Numbered from the stretch's first letter, positions 1-5,957 are shown. The stretch: DNA of 5,957 nt from Comamonadaceae bacterium (GCA_947469815.1 CANIRI010000159.1:1-5957); one strand, 5' to 3'. Numbers and translations: made by a program. Notes: a model not told the origin generated them from the sequence alone.

Positions 1-84
1 AGCTTTATTTCGGAGTCACAACGCCACCACTGGATGCACGAATTGAAAGTGTGCTTCGAGCGCTTTGTCGAGCACGACGACTGA
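1..84 (+). CDS. C-terminal end of an unidentified convergent gene (partial)
   Basis: Frame 1 of the plus strand is open from the first base to a TGA at 82-84 and gives 27 residues ending in VEHDD. The peptide is rich in charged and aromatic residues (HHWMHELK, CFERF). About 20 of 27 codons end in G or C, as expected for a coding frame in this genome. No alternative minus-strand gene fits here: the stretch beyond the ATPase stop has early stops. The gene would converge on the ATPase gene, with 26 bp between the two stop codons and no clear T-tailed terminator between them. The fragment is too short to assign a family, so no function is proposed. It could be a chance open frame, because 27 codons is short. 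Confidence 0.45.
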   Translation, partial: SFISESQRHHWMHELKVCFERFVEHDD

Positions 85-110
85 AGCGCGCGTCGGAGGG
101 CCGGGCTTGT

Positions 111-1724
111 TCAGGCGGCCCGTTTGGCCAGCACGCCGTCAAGCCAGTCGCTGCGCATCACCGGCACGGCGGTAATCAGTTTTTCGGTATACGGGTGGAA
201 GGGGCCGTCGAAAATCCGGTTGGTGTCTTCAAAGGCCACAAACGAGCCTTGCAGCATCACCGCGGTGCGGTGGGCGATGCGGTGCACCACGTCCAGGTCG
301 TGGGTAATCAGCACATAGCTCAATCGCAATTCGGATTGCAGGCGACGCAGCAATTTCAAAATTTCTTCGGCGACCAGCGGATCGAGCGCGGAGGTGGGTT
401 CGTCCAAAATGATCAGGTCGGGTTTGGCCGCCAGGGCGCGGGCAATGCACACGCGCTGCTTCTGCCCGCCGGACAGCTGGCCGGGGCGGCGCGTTAAAAA
501 GTCGCGCGGCAGTTCCACCAAATCGAGCAGCTCTTCAGCCCGCTGCCGAACGGCGGAGCCGTTGAGTCCGAAATAAAACGCAGCCGGGCGGCCGATGATG
601 TCGAGCACGCTTTGGCGCGGGTTGATGGCCACATCCGGAATCTGGTAAACCAGTTGGATGCAGCGTTTGAGGTCTTTGCTGCGCTCGGCCAGGTTTTTGG
701 GCAAGGCCTGGCCCTTGAATGCAATCTGGCCGCCGGTGGGCGGCAGCAGGCCGGTGACCACCCGGGCCAGCGTGGATTTACCGGAGCCGGATTCACCGAC
801 CACCGCAACTGTCTCGCCCACTTTCACGTCCAGGCTCACGTCGTTGATGACCTTGAAGCTGCCGTAGGCCGCGTACACCTTGTCGATTTTCAAAATAGTC
901 TGGTCTTGCACGGAGGCAGCTGAGGCGCGCTCGTGGGCGGCCGCGCCGCGCACTGCGACCAGTCGCGCGGAATATTCTTGCGTGGGGGACTGCAGCACGC
1001 CATCGACAGTGCCTTCTTCCACTTCCTCACCGTGGCGCAAGACCTTGATGCGGTCTGCTACCTGTGCCACCACAGCCAGGTCATGGGTGATGTACAGCGC
1101 GGCGGTACCGAACTCGCGGATCAGCGACTTGATCAGGATCAGCACCTCAATCTGGGTGGTGACGTCCAGCGCGGTCGTGGGTTCGTCCAGCACCAGAATG
1201 TCCGGCCGGCAGGACATGGCCATGGCCGCCATGGCGCGCTGCAACTGGCCGCCGGAGGCCTGATGCGGGTAGCGCCGGCCGAAGTTCTCGGGGTCGGGCA
1301 GGTCGAGCGATTTGAAGAGACTGCGCGCCCAGGCTTCGGCCTCGGTACGGGTCATCAGCTTGTGCAGCACCGGCGATTCGCAGACCTGGTCCATGATGCT
1401 GTGGGCCGGGTTGAACGCGGCGGCAGCGGACTGCGCCACATAGGCAATGCGCCGACCGCGCACCGTGCGACGGCCTTCGGCATCCAGGGTGCGCAAATCC
1501 ACGCCATCGATCTTGATGGAACCACCGGCAATATGGACACCGGCGCGGGCGTAACCCATGGCCGCCAGGCCGATGGTGGACTTGCCCGCACCGCTCTCGC
1601 CAATCAAGCCCAGGACCTGGCCTGCACGCAGTTCCAAGTCGACCGATTTGACAATCGGCGCGCCGCTCATCACGGCGTCGAGCTGCAAGCCCGTGATCTG
1701 CAAAATGATCTTGTCCGATGCCAT
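111..1724 (-). CDS. Double-domain ABC transporter ATP-binding protein (DppD-DppF fusion type)
   Basis: This cytoplasmic ATPase of 537 residues powers a Dpp/Opp-class importer and carries both nucleotide-binding domains in one chain, as in GsiA and YejF. Domain 1 has Walker [10 protein letters not shown] (42-50), Q-loop Gln98 in [10 protein letters not shown], signature ASGGQ (156-160), Walker B ILVLDE (176-181) and H-loop His214. A linker of about 30 residues, rich in Ala and Ser, follows. Domain 2 has Walker [10 protein letters not shown] (310-318), Gln361, signature LSGGQ (417-421), Walker B LIILDE (437-442) and His475. The C-terminal [12 protein letters not shown] resembles the oligopeptide-transporter C-terminal extension. 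Both sites keep their catalytic residues. I chose the ATG at 1724 rather than a TTG at 1814, because a GGAG lies 7 nt upstream and the extra 30 residues overlap the permease and look noncoding. The gene starts 1 bp after the permease stop, suggesting translational coupling. The substrate is unknown. Confidence 0.95.
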   Translation of the reverse strand: MASDKIILQITGLQLDAVMSGAPIVKSVDLELRAGQVLGLIGESGAGKSTIGLAAMGYARAGVHIAGGSIKIDGVDLRTLDAEGRRTVRGRRIAYVAQSAAAAFNPAHSIMDQVCESPVLHKLMTRTEAEAWARSLFKSLDLPDPENFGRRYPHQASGGQLQRAMAAMAMSCRPDILVLDEPTTALDVTTQIEVLILIKSLIREFGTAALYITHDLAVVAQVADRIKVLRHGEEVEEGTVDGVLQSPTQEYSARLVAVRGAAAHERASAASVQDQTILKIDKVYAAYGSFKVINDVSLDVKVGETVAVVGESGSGKSTLARVVTGLLPPTGGQIAFKGQALPKNLAERSKDLKRCIQLVYQIPDVAINPRQSVLDIIGRPAAFYFGLNGSAVRQRAEELLDLVELPRDFLTRRPGQLSGGQKQRVCIARALAAKPDLIILDEPTSALDPLVAEEILKLLRRLQSELRLSYVLITHDLDVVHRIAHRTAVMLQGSFVAFEDTNRIFDGPFHPYTEKLITAVPVMRSDWLDGVLAKRAA

Positions 1725-1725
1725 G

Positions 1726-2559
1726 TCAGAGCTCCGCTTGCGCGCCCGAGGGGCGTGCGTCAATCGACAACATCCAGTCGACCATGAGGTTGACTGATAC
1801 GGTGAGCAGCGCAATCGCGGTGGCCGGGTAGATCGGCGCCATCATGCCGAAATTGATCGCCGCAGCGTTTTCGCGCACCATGCCGCCCAGGTCGGCATAC
1901 GGCGGCTGAATACCCAGGCCGAGGAAGGACAGCCCTGCAATAAACAAAAAGTTAAAGCAAAAACGCAAGCCGAATTCCGAGACCAGCGGCGCCCATGCAT
2001 TGGGCAGAATTTCGCGGGTGATCACCCACCACAACCCTTCGCCGCGCAGGCGCGCTGCCTCCACATATTCCATGACGTTCAGATTCATGCCCAGCGCCCG
2101 GGAGAGACGGAACACGCGGGTGGAATCGAGCACCGCAATGGTGAGGATCAGGACCGGGATGCTGGAGCCGAAGACGCCCAGGATGATCAAGGCAAAAATC
2201 AGGCTGGGGATGGACAGCATCACGTCCACCAGCCGGGTAAAGAAAATATCCACCCAACCGCCAAGCACTGCGCTGACCAGGCCCGTGAGGATGCCGATCA
2301 AAAACGAGAGCGCGGTGATCGCCAGCGCCACGCCAATCGTCATGCGGCTGCCGTACATCATGCGGGTGAGCATGTCGCGGCCGATCTGGTCGGCGCCGAA
2401 AATCATTTTGACCGAAGGCTCGTCCCAGGTACCGCCCACGTTGGCCGATTCGGAGTAGGGCGCAATCCAGGGCGTGAACAGCGAGATGAAGACAAAAGTA
2501 GCAACCACCGCCATGCCGAAGGCAGCAGAAGCAGTCAATTTATGGCCGAAGAGTTTCAT
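1726..2559 (-). CDS. ABC transporter permease, DppC/OppC type
   Basis: This inner-membrane permease of 277 residues would pair with the DppB-type protein encoded upstream to form the translocation path. An N-terminal membrane segment (about 10-32) is followed by a periplasmic stretch with the family motif FGADQIGRDML (54-64). Hydrophobic segments follow at roughly 73-99, 113-145, 195-218 and 248-265. The cytoplasmic EAA loop, which docks on the ATPase, is well preserved at 167-187 (EAARLRG, then ITREILPN). The length is usual for DppC proteins. The start is the ATG at 2559, 22 bp after the DppB stop. A TTG at 2616 would overlap that gene and add 19 atypical residues. No good Shine-Dalgarno sequence precedes the ATG, so translation may depend on ribosomes finishing the upstream gene; that is an inference. 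Confidence 0.95.
   Translation of the reverse strand: MKLFGHKLTASAAFGMAVVATFVFISLFTPWIAPYSESANVGGTWDEPSVKMIFGADQIGRDMLTRMMYGSRMTIGVALAITALSFLIGILTGLVSAVLGGWVDIFFTRLVDVMLSIPSLIFALIILGVFGSSIPVLILTIAVLDSTRVFRLSRALGMNLNVMEYVEAARLRGEGLWWVITREILPNAWAPLVSEFGLRFCFNFLFIAGLSFLGLGIQPPYADLGGMVRENAAAINFGMMAPIYPATAIALLTVSVNLMVDWMLSIDARPSGAQAEL
1732..1735 (-). promoter_or_regulatory. Shine-Dalgarno site for the ATPase gene
   Basis: On the minus strand this reads GGAG, 7 nt before the ATG at 1724, and lies within the last codons of the DppC-type permease gene. It decides the ATPase start in favour of 1724 and fits translational coupling across the 1-bp junction. Confidence 0.7.
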
Positions 2560-2581
2560 GGTGGGCGGGTAGGAGAAACGC

Positions 2582-3529
2582 TCAACGCTGGTGGCGCAGG
2601 CGGGGGTTGACCACAATGACGAGGATGTCGGCCAGCGTATTGAGCATCACGAACACGGTGGCGAATGTCAGGCCGCAGGCCTGGATCACCGGCACATCGC
2701 GCTTGGATACGCCATCGACCATGTACTGGCCCAGACCGGGGTAGACAAACACCGCCTCGATGACCACCACACCGACCACCAGATAGGCCATGTTGAGCGC
2801 GATCACCGTGATGATGGGCGCAGCCGCATTGGGCAGCGCATGGCGCACGATGACCCGGGCGCGCGGTGCGCCCTTGAGGAAGGCCATTTCAATATAGGGC
2901 GTGGACATCACCGACAGCACGGAACTGCGGGTCATGCGCAGCATGTGCGCGGCCACCAGCAGCGTCAGGGTCAGGGCGGGCAGCGTGGTCTGGAAAACCC
3001 GCTCGCTGAAATCCATGTTCTTGGACACCATCGCCAGCGATGGGAACCACTGGTATTCCACCGAGAAAAAGATGATCAGGATGTAGGCAATGAAAAACTC
3101 GGGAAGCGAGATGGCGATCAGCGTCAGCACGTTGGACAAGCGGTCCGAGAGTTTGCCTTCGTTGATGGCGGCCATGATTCCCAGGCCGACCGACAAGGGA
3201 ATCGCAATCACCGCCGCGTAACCGGCCAAAAACAGGGTGTTGCGCAGCCGGGGCAGCAGATCGTCAATGATGACGCGCTTGTTGGTGAGCGCCACACCCA
3301 GGTCGCCGTGCAATGCGCCGACCAGCCAGTTCCAGTAGCGCAGGTGTGGCGGAACATCCAAACCGAGCTCGCGACGGAAAACGATGAGCGCCTCAGGCGT
3401 CGCGCCTTGGCCCAGCACCGCAGATGCCACGTCACCCGGCAGGATCTGCGTGCATACAAATATCAATATCGACACCGCAAACAGGGTGAGAACCCCGAGC
3501 AGCAGCCGGTTCACGATCAACTTAGCCAT
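2582..3529 (-). CDS. ABC transporter permease, DppB/OppB type
   Basis: This is the first of two inner-membrane permeases of a Dpp/Opp-class importer, 315 residues long, which is typical of the family. The N-terminal helix (about 9-30) runs into the family motif ILPGDVA (29-35). The periplasmic region carries LHGDLG (73-78). Further hydrophobic segments lie near 99-122, 133-157, 183-198, 238-257 and 284-307. The cytoplasmic coupling loop at 212-234 (YIEMAFLKGAP, then HALPN) is the usual degenerate DppB form of the EAA motif. The C-terminal FVYPGLG (261-267) and KRDVPVIQ (276-283) motifs are diagnostic. The ATG at 3529 is the first usable start, since an in-frame TGA lies four codons upstream. 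Its ribosome-binding site is weak (GATGG, 6 nt upstream). The gene follows the binding-protein gene after 172 bp and a terminator-like hairpin. Confidence 0.96.
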   Translation of the reverse strand: MAKLIVNRLLLGVLTLFAVSILIFVCTQILPGDVASAVLGQGATPEALIVFRRELGLDVPPHLRYWNWLVGALHGDLGVALTNKRVIIDDLLPRLRNTLFLAGYAAVIAIPLSVGLGIMAAINEGKLSDRLSNVLTLIAISLPEFFIAYILIIFFSVEYQWFPSLAMVSKNMDFSERVFQTTLPALTLTLLVAAHMLRMTRSSVLSVMSTPYIEMAFLKGAPRARVIVRHALPNAAAPIITVIALNMAYLVVGVVVIEAVFVYPGLGQYMVDGVSKRDVPVIQACGLTFATVFVMLNTLADILVIVVNPRLRHQR

Positions 3530-3579
3530 GGAATGCCATCAGTCATAAAAGAGTTCGGGACGGGATTCGCGCCGCGTCT

Positions 3580-3608
3580 AGCATAACGCCATGACAGGGC
3601 TGTTGAAG
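3580..3608 (-). promoter_or_regulatory. Weak candidate promoter before the permease genes
   Basis: On the minus strand TATGCT (3585-3580) matches four of six -10 positions. It is followed by AGAC and lies 17 nt after CTTCAA (3608-3603), a poor -35 match. It sits just downstream of the intercistronic hairpin, where a separate promoter for the permease-ATPase genes would be useful. The match is within what chance allows, so this is only a candidate. Confidence 0.2.
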
Positions 3609-3615
3609 TGTGCCC

Positions 3616-3651
3616 AAAAAAAAAGGCTGGGCGCAAGCCCAACCCTTTTTT
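3616..3651 (-). terminator. Intercistronic intrinsic terminator / attenuator after the binding-protein gene
   Basis: The minus-strand transcript reads A6, GGGTTGGGC, loop TTGC, GCCCAGCC, then T9. The GC core forms a stem with two G-U wobbles and a 4-nt loop, the A and U runs can extend it, and the U9 tract follows at once. In the plus-strand transcript the same two positions become C-A and A-C mismatches, so the structure favours minus-strand transcription. It begins 50 nt after the binding-protein stop and ends 86 nt before the DppB-type start. Terminators placed between a binding-protein gene and its permease genes commonly leave the first gene more highly expressed. Whether termination here is partial is an inference. 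Confidence 0.8.
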
Positions 3652-3701
3652 CGTGCCCGAAAAACGACGCCGTCTGCTACCAGAGCGGCATCGCAAGTGG
3701 T

Positions 3702-5282
3702 TTACGCGAACCAGCCTTTTTCAGGAATGCGGTCGTCGCCCATGTCGTAGCGGCCCGACGGTGTCAGACCTTGCAGCTTGGTGCTATGGGCATCCAAGTA
3801 GTCTTGAACCGCGTAGTTCACCATGCCGGCGTTTTGCGATACCAGCGACTGGCAGCGCGAATACAGGTCTTGGCGCTTCTTGGGGTCGATTTCGATGCGT
3901 GCGGCTTCCAGCGCTTTGCTGAAATCGGCGTTCTCGAAGTGGCTGTCGTTCCAAGGATTGGTCTTGCCACCGTAGAAGATGGAAGTGAGCTGGTTGTCGA
4001 TGGTGGGGCGGTTGCCCCAGTACACCGCGCAGAACGGTACTTTGAGCCAGACGTTGTCCCAGTAGCCGTCACCGGAGACGCGCTTCAGGTCCAGGTTGAT
4101 ACCGGCTTTGGACAGCGACTCTTGGAAGATCTGGCCTGCGTCGGTTGCGCCGGAGAATGCGCCTTCGGAGACTTGCAACTCGATAGCGCCCGAATAGTTG
4201 GCCTTCTTCATGTGGAATTTGGCTTTTTCCGGGTCGTAGCGGTTCAATGGCTGCTTGGCGTCGAAGAATTTCATCTTCGGGCCCACGCAGTTGTCATTGC
4301 CGATGGAGGCATAGCCGCTGTAGACGTTGTCCACAATCTTCTGGCGGTCGACGCCGTACTTGAGTGCCAGCATGACGTCGCGGTTGGTGAAGGGGTCTTT
4401 GTCGGTGTGGGCCACAAAGCAGAAACGGTTACCCATGCCGGGGGTGCGCGACACAACCAGGTTCTTGTTCTTGGCCAACAAGGCGGCGGTCTTGGGGTTG
4501 ACGCGGTTGATGATGTCCACGGTACCGGTTTGCAACGCGGTGGTGCGCTGGTTGGCGTCCTGAATGTAGATCAGTTCCACGCGGTCGAAATTGCCGCGGT
4601 TGGGCTTCCAGTAGTTACCAGGCTTGCGCTTGAAGGTGGCACGGACGCCGGGTTGGAATTCGTCGAGCGTGAATGCGCCGGTTCCATCGGGTTTGCTGAA
4701 GTCCTTGAAGCCATTGGGCACGACGATGATGTGGTAATCGCTCAGGTTGAACGGCAGGTCAATATTGCCTTTGGTCATGGTGATCTGCACTTGCGTGGCA
4801 GACAGCTTTTTGATCTCTTTGATATCCGCGAGCAGCGCCTTGGCAGGCGATTTGGTCTCGCCGCGGTGCATGTTCAGGGAGTAGATGACGTCATCCGCGT
4901 CCAGTGTTTTGCCGGAGGTGAACGTGACGCCTTTGCGCACATTGAAAGTCCAGTCCGCCGCGCCGGGCTTGACGTCCCAGCTCTCGAACAGCTCGCCGGT
5001 GGCGTCGCCGTTGTCGGCCACTTCAACCAGGTTGTTCCAGAGCATCAGGCTCATGGTGATCGGGATTGAATCGGCGTAGGTCAGCGGATCCAGGCTGTCG
5101 GAAGGCGAGCCGCCTTCCATACCCATGCGCAGGGTTCCGCCTTTTTTCGGAGCGCCGGCACCCATCAGGGTTTGCGCGGACGCGGGGATTGCGCCCATCA
5201 GACCCAGAGCGGCAGCGCCGGTGAGAATTTGGCGGCGATCCAGGATGATTCCCGATTCAGTTTGGTTTTCAAGGTGTGCCAT
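3702..5282 (-). CDS. Solute-binding protein of a Dpp/Opp-class ABC importer (SBP_bac_5 family), Tat-type signal
   Basis: This periplasmic protein of 526 residues would capture the transported solute and deliver it to the permeases. The N terminus has a twin-arginine-like sequence, DRRQIL (15-20), then an Ala/Gly/Leu-rich hydrophobic stretch and a likely cleavage site after ASA (34-36). The family-5 region starts near GGTLRMG (48-54). It includes the typical signature WTFNVRKGVTF to DVIYSL (111-136), GTGAF (200-204), and a later YDPEKAKFHMKKA segment like the family's usual 'ydpekAk.lL.ea'. Length and motif order are normal. The ATG at 5282 is preceded by AGGA 11 nt upstream, and later starts would remove the signal. 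It is the first gene of the transporter set. Family-5 proteins bind peptides, opines, nickel complexes, glutathione or sugars, and the sequence does not say which. No lipobox cysteine is present, so it is a soluble periplasmic protein. Confidence 0.95.
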   Translation of the reverse strand: MAHLENQTESGIILDRRQILTGAAALGLMGAIPASAQTLMGAGAPKKGGTLRMGMEGGSPSDSLDPLTYADSIPITMSLMLWNNLVEVADNGDATGELFESWDVKPGAADWTFNVRKGVTFTSGKTLDADDVIYSLNMHRGETKSPAKALLADIKEIKKLSATQVQITMTKGNIDLPFNLSDYHIIVVPNGFKDFSKPDGTGAFTLDEFQPGVRATFKRKPGNYWKPNRGNFDRVELIYIQDANQRTTALQTGTVDIINRVNPKTAALLAKNKNLVVSRTPGMGNRFCFVAHTDKDPFTNRDVMLALKYGVDRQKIVDNVYSGYASIGNDNCVGPKMKFFDAKQPLNRYDPEKAKFHMKKANYSGAIELQVSEGAFSGATDAGQIFQESLSKAGINLDLKRVSGDGYWDNVWLKVPFCAVYWGNRPTIDNQLTSIFYGGKTNPWNDSHFENADFSKALEAARIEIDPKKRQDLYSRCQSLVSQNAGMVNYAVQDYLDAHSTKLQGLTPSGRYDMGDDRIPEKGWFA

Positions 5283-5312
5283 ATGTCTAGATTTCCTATA
5301 AGTTCTATCAAC

Positions 5313-5327
5313 AATGTTCCGAACGTT
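5313..5327. promoter_or_regulatory. Short imperfect dyad near the binding-protein start
   Basis: The core GTTC-C-GAAC (5316-5324) is a perfect 4-bp inverted repeat around one base. Two further matched pairs (AA/TT) lie outside one mismatch, making a 15-bp imperfect dyad. It lies 30-45 nt before the start codon, inside the probable 5' untranslated region. It could be a protein-binding site or a minor RNA hairpin, and could also be chance. Confidence 0.22.
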
Positions 5328-5386
5328 TCTCAGATTGGTGAGCCGTTGGGACTGCCCGAGGCAAGGAAGTTTGCGCTCCGAGAGGC

Positions 5387-5457
5387 ATCTTACGGTATGA
5401 AACCCCCCGGTGTACCCTCAGGTATTCCCTAGGTACGCCGCTTTTTGTCCATTTTTT
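5387..5457 (-). promoter_or_regulatory. Candidate activated promoter region of the transporter genes
   Basis: Several elements line up in the minus-strand direction. Phased A-tracts (A6 at 5457-5452, A5 at 5446-5442, centres about 10.5 bp apart) come first. A cluster of TACC/GGTA half-sites follows: a perfect TACC-N4-GGTA dyad at 5413-5424 and a further half-site at 5432-5435, 11 bp from the nearest one. An outer GTACC/GGTAC pair spans 5412-5436. Then comes TAAGAT (5392-5387), a four-of-six -10 match with no recognisable -35 at the right distance. Transcription would start near 5380, placing the half-sites at about -32 to -56 and leaving a leader of about 98 nt. This arrangement suits an activator-dependent promoter. 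The regulator is not identifiable, and the start site is inferred. Confidence 0.35.
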
Positions 5458-5483
5458 CTGACACCTCGGCAATTGCTCAGATT

Positions 5484-5500
5484 GACTGCATGGTGCAGTC
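5484..5500. repeat. Perfect 7-bp inverted repeat with 3-bp centre
   Basis: The sequence is GACTGCA-TGG-TGCAGTC, a perfect dyad 19 bp beyond the crotonase stop. It could fold as a short RNA hairpin, but neither strand has a T-tract after it, so it is a poor intrinsic terminator. The 7-3-7 geometry suits a dimeric helix-turn-helix regulator. It lies about 200 nt upstream of the binding-protein start codon and upstream of the A-tracts. Confidence 0.5.
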
Positions 5501-5504
5501 TTCG

Positions 5505-5524
5505 GCCGTCACAAAGCCGTCACA
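5505..5524. repeat. 9-bp direct repeat across the crotonase stop codon
   Basis: GCCGTCACA occurs at 5505-5513 and again at 5516-5524, an 11-bp period. The second copy contains the complement of the crotonase TGA stop. It may be a small tandem duplication at the gene's end or paired helically phased half-sites. No function is visible. Confidence 0.5.
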
Positions 5525-5957
5525 CGCCACGCCATTGCGGCGGGCGTTTTTCGCCAAAAGCGCGCGGGCCTTCGGCGGCGTCCTCGCTGCGCAGCATGGC
5601 CCGGTAGGCCGGCAAAGCATGGTGACGCAGCGCCTGGTAGGCCGGTTCAATTGCCAGGCCCTGTGTGTGCCGCAGCACCTCCTTGATCGCCGATTGCGAA
5701 AGCGGAGCGTTCGCCACCAGCGTCTGCGCCAGTGCCAAAGCGGCTGGCAAGAGTTGATCCGGCGCAGCGACCTGGTTTACCAAGCCCCAGCGCAGCGCCT
5801 CAGTGGCGCCCATGCGCCGCCCGGTGAGCAGCAACTCGGTGGCAATGGCCCGGGGCAAGCGCTGCGGCAGGCGCAGAACGCCGCCCGAGTCGGCCATGAG
5901 CCCGAGCTTGACTTCGGGCAGGGCGAATTCGGCGGTGTCTGATGTGACGATCAGGTC
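5520..5957 (-). CDS. Crotonase-family protein, CaiD-like (enoyl-CoA hydratase / carnitinyl-CoA dehydratase type), 5' end missing
   Basis: The frame is open to the window edge and gives the C-terminal 145 residues; an internal ATG at 5897 is not the real start. Crotonases act in the cytoplasm on acyl-CoA thioesters, commonly hydrating or dehydrating enoyl-CoA. The fragment begins with the family's 'DLIVTSDTAEFALPE' block, and Glu15 matches the second catalytic glutamate of hydratases. The first glutamate would lie outside the window. SGGVLRLP (24-31), TGRRMGATEALRWGLVN (45-61) and the ending SEDAAEGPRAF, EKR and W-RG (from 124) closely follow what I recall of E. coli CaiD. A CaiD-type enzyme is therefore likelier than a generic fatty-acid hydratase. 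No CaiA, CaiB or CaiC neighbour is visible, so the true substrate is uncertain. It shares a strand with the transporter but is 237 bp away, with a probable promoter between, so it may be a separate transcription unit. Confidence 0.92.
   Translation of the reverse strand, partial: DLIVTSDTAEFALPEVKLGLMADSGGVLRLPQRLPRAIATELLLTGRRMGATEALRWGLVNQVAAPDQLLPAALALAQTLVANAPLSQSAIKEVLRHTQGLAIEPAYQALRHHALPAYRAMLRSEDAAEGPRAFGEKRPPQWRGV

Noticed and set aside
98..122. GC-rich inverted repeat around the ATPase stop as a terminator
   Set aside because: The arms are only 5 bp, the loop is long, alternative pairings compete, and no T-tract follows on either strand.
1215..1235. Repeated GCCATGGC-like units
   Set aside because: They lie inside the ATPase gene and encode the alternating Ala/Met stretch after the signature motif, so the repetition follows from the protein.
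933..1787. Plus-strand open frame of 284 codons opposite the ATPase gene
   Set aside because: The minus strand here carries intact Walker and signature motifs, while the plus frame has His/Gln/Gly-rich, low-information sequence.
1725..1814. TTG start that would lengthen the ATPase by 30 residues
   Set aside because: The extension overlaps the permease gene and has atypical sequence; the ATG at 1724 has GGAG at good spacing.
2560..2616. TTG start that would lengthen the DppC-type permease by 19 residues
   Set aside because: It overlaps the DppB gene, and the first residues of the ATG form already match a normal DppC N terminus.
2591..3586. Plus-strand open frame of 331 codons opposite the DppB-type permease
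   Set aside because: It is extremely rich in His, Asp, Gln and Arg, the mirror of a hydrophobic membrane protein.
3591..5069. Long plus-strand open frame of 492 codons opposite the binding-protein gene
   Set aside because: It is antisense to a protein with clear family motifs. Its translation is Val/Gly/His/Gln-rich with no recognisable domain, as expected for a mirror frame in GC-rich DNA.
5283..5400. Riboswitch in the leader of the binding-protein gene
   Set aside because: Only tiny local hairpins such as TGCC-CGA-GGCA (5353-5363) are visible, and no known riboswitch core is recognised.
1..5957. CRISPR arrays, insertion sequences, tRNA genes or phage genes
   Set aside because: No regular repeat-spacer pattern, transposase motifs, terminal inverted repeats or cloverleaf sequence were seen; the region looks like ordinary chromosomal metabolic and transport genes.

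Overview
The window looks like chromosomal DNA from a betaproteobacterium, most likely Burkholderiales and perhaps near Comamonadaceae. This rests on high GC content, strong G/C bias at third codon positions, long spurious antisense reading frames, and the general look of the proteins. No rRNA, tRNA or clade marker is present, so the placement is an inference.

Almost everything is on the minus strand. Read in the direction of transcription (high to low coordinates), the window starts inside the 3' part of a crotonase-family gene (5957-5520) whose sequence closely resembles CaiD-type carnitinyl-CoA dehydratases. A 237-bp intergenic region follows, containing a perfect 7-bp dyad, two phased A-tracts, TACC/GGTA half-sites and a possible -10 element. 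A complete four-gene ABC importer of the dipeptide/oligopeptide/nickel (Dpp/Opp) class comes next: a periplasmic solute-binding protein with a twin-arginine-type signal (5282-3702), a DppB-type permease (3529-2582), a DppC-type permease (2559-1726), and a double-domain DppD-DppF-type ATPase (1724-111). The last 84 bases of the low-coordinate end read as the C-terminal codons of a convergent plus-strand gene.

The genes form one complete uptake machine. The binding protein captures solute in the periplasm, the two permeases form the membrane channel, and the fused ATPase supplies both nucleotide-binding domains. The permease and ATPase genes are tightly packed, with gaps of 22 bp and 1 bp. The binding-protein gene is separated from them by 172 bp containing a strong intrinsic-terminator-like hairpin. 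That hairpin pairs better in the minus-strand transcript than in the plus-strand transcript, so it probably limits read-through and keeps the binding protein in excess over the membrane parts. The transported solute cannot be determined from the sequence.

I found no previously undescribed system. The points most worth checking are the intercistronic attenuator, the structured promoter region upstream of the binding-protein gene, and the Tat-type signal on the binding protein.
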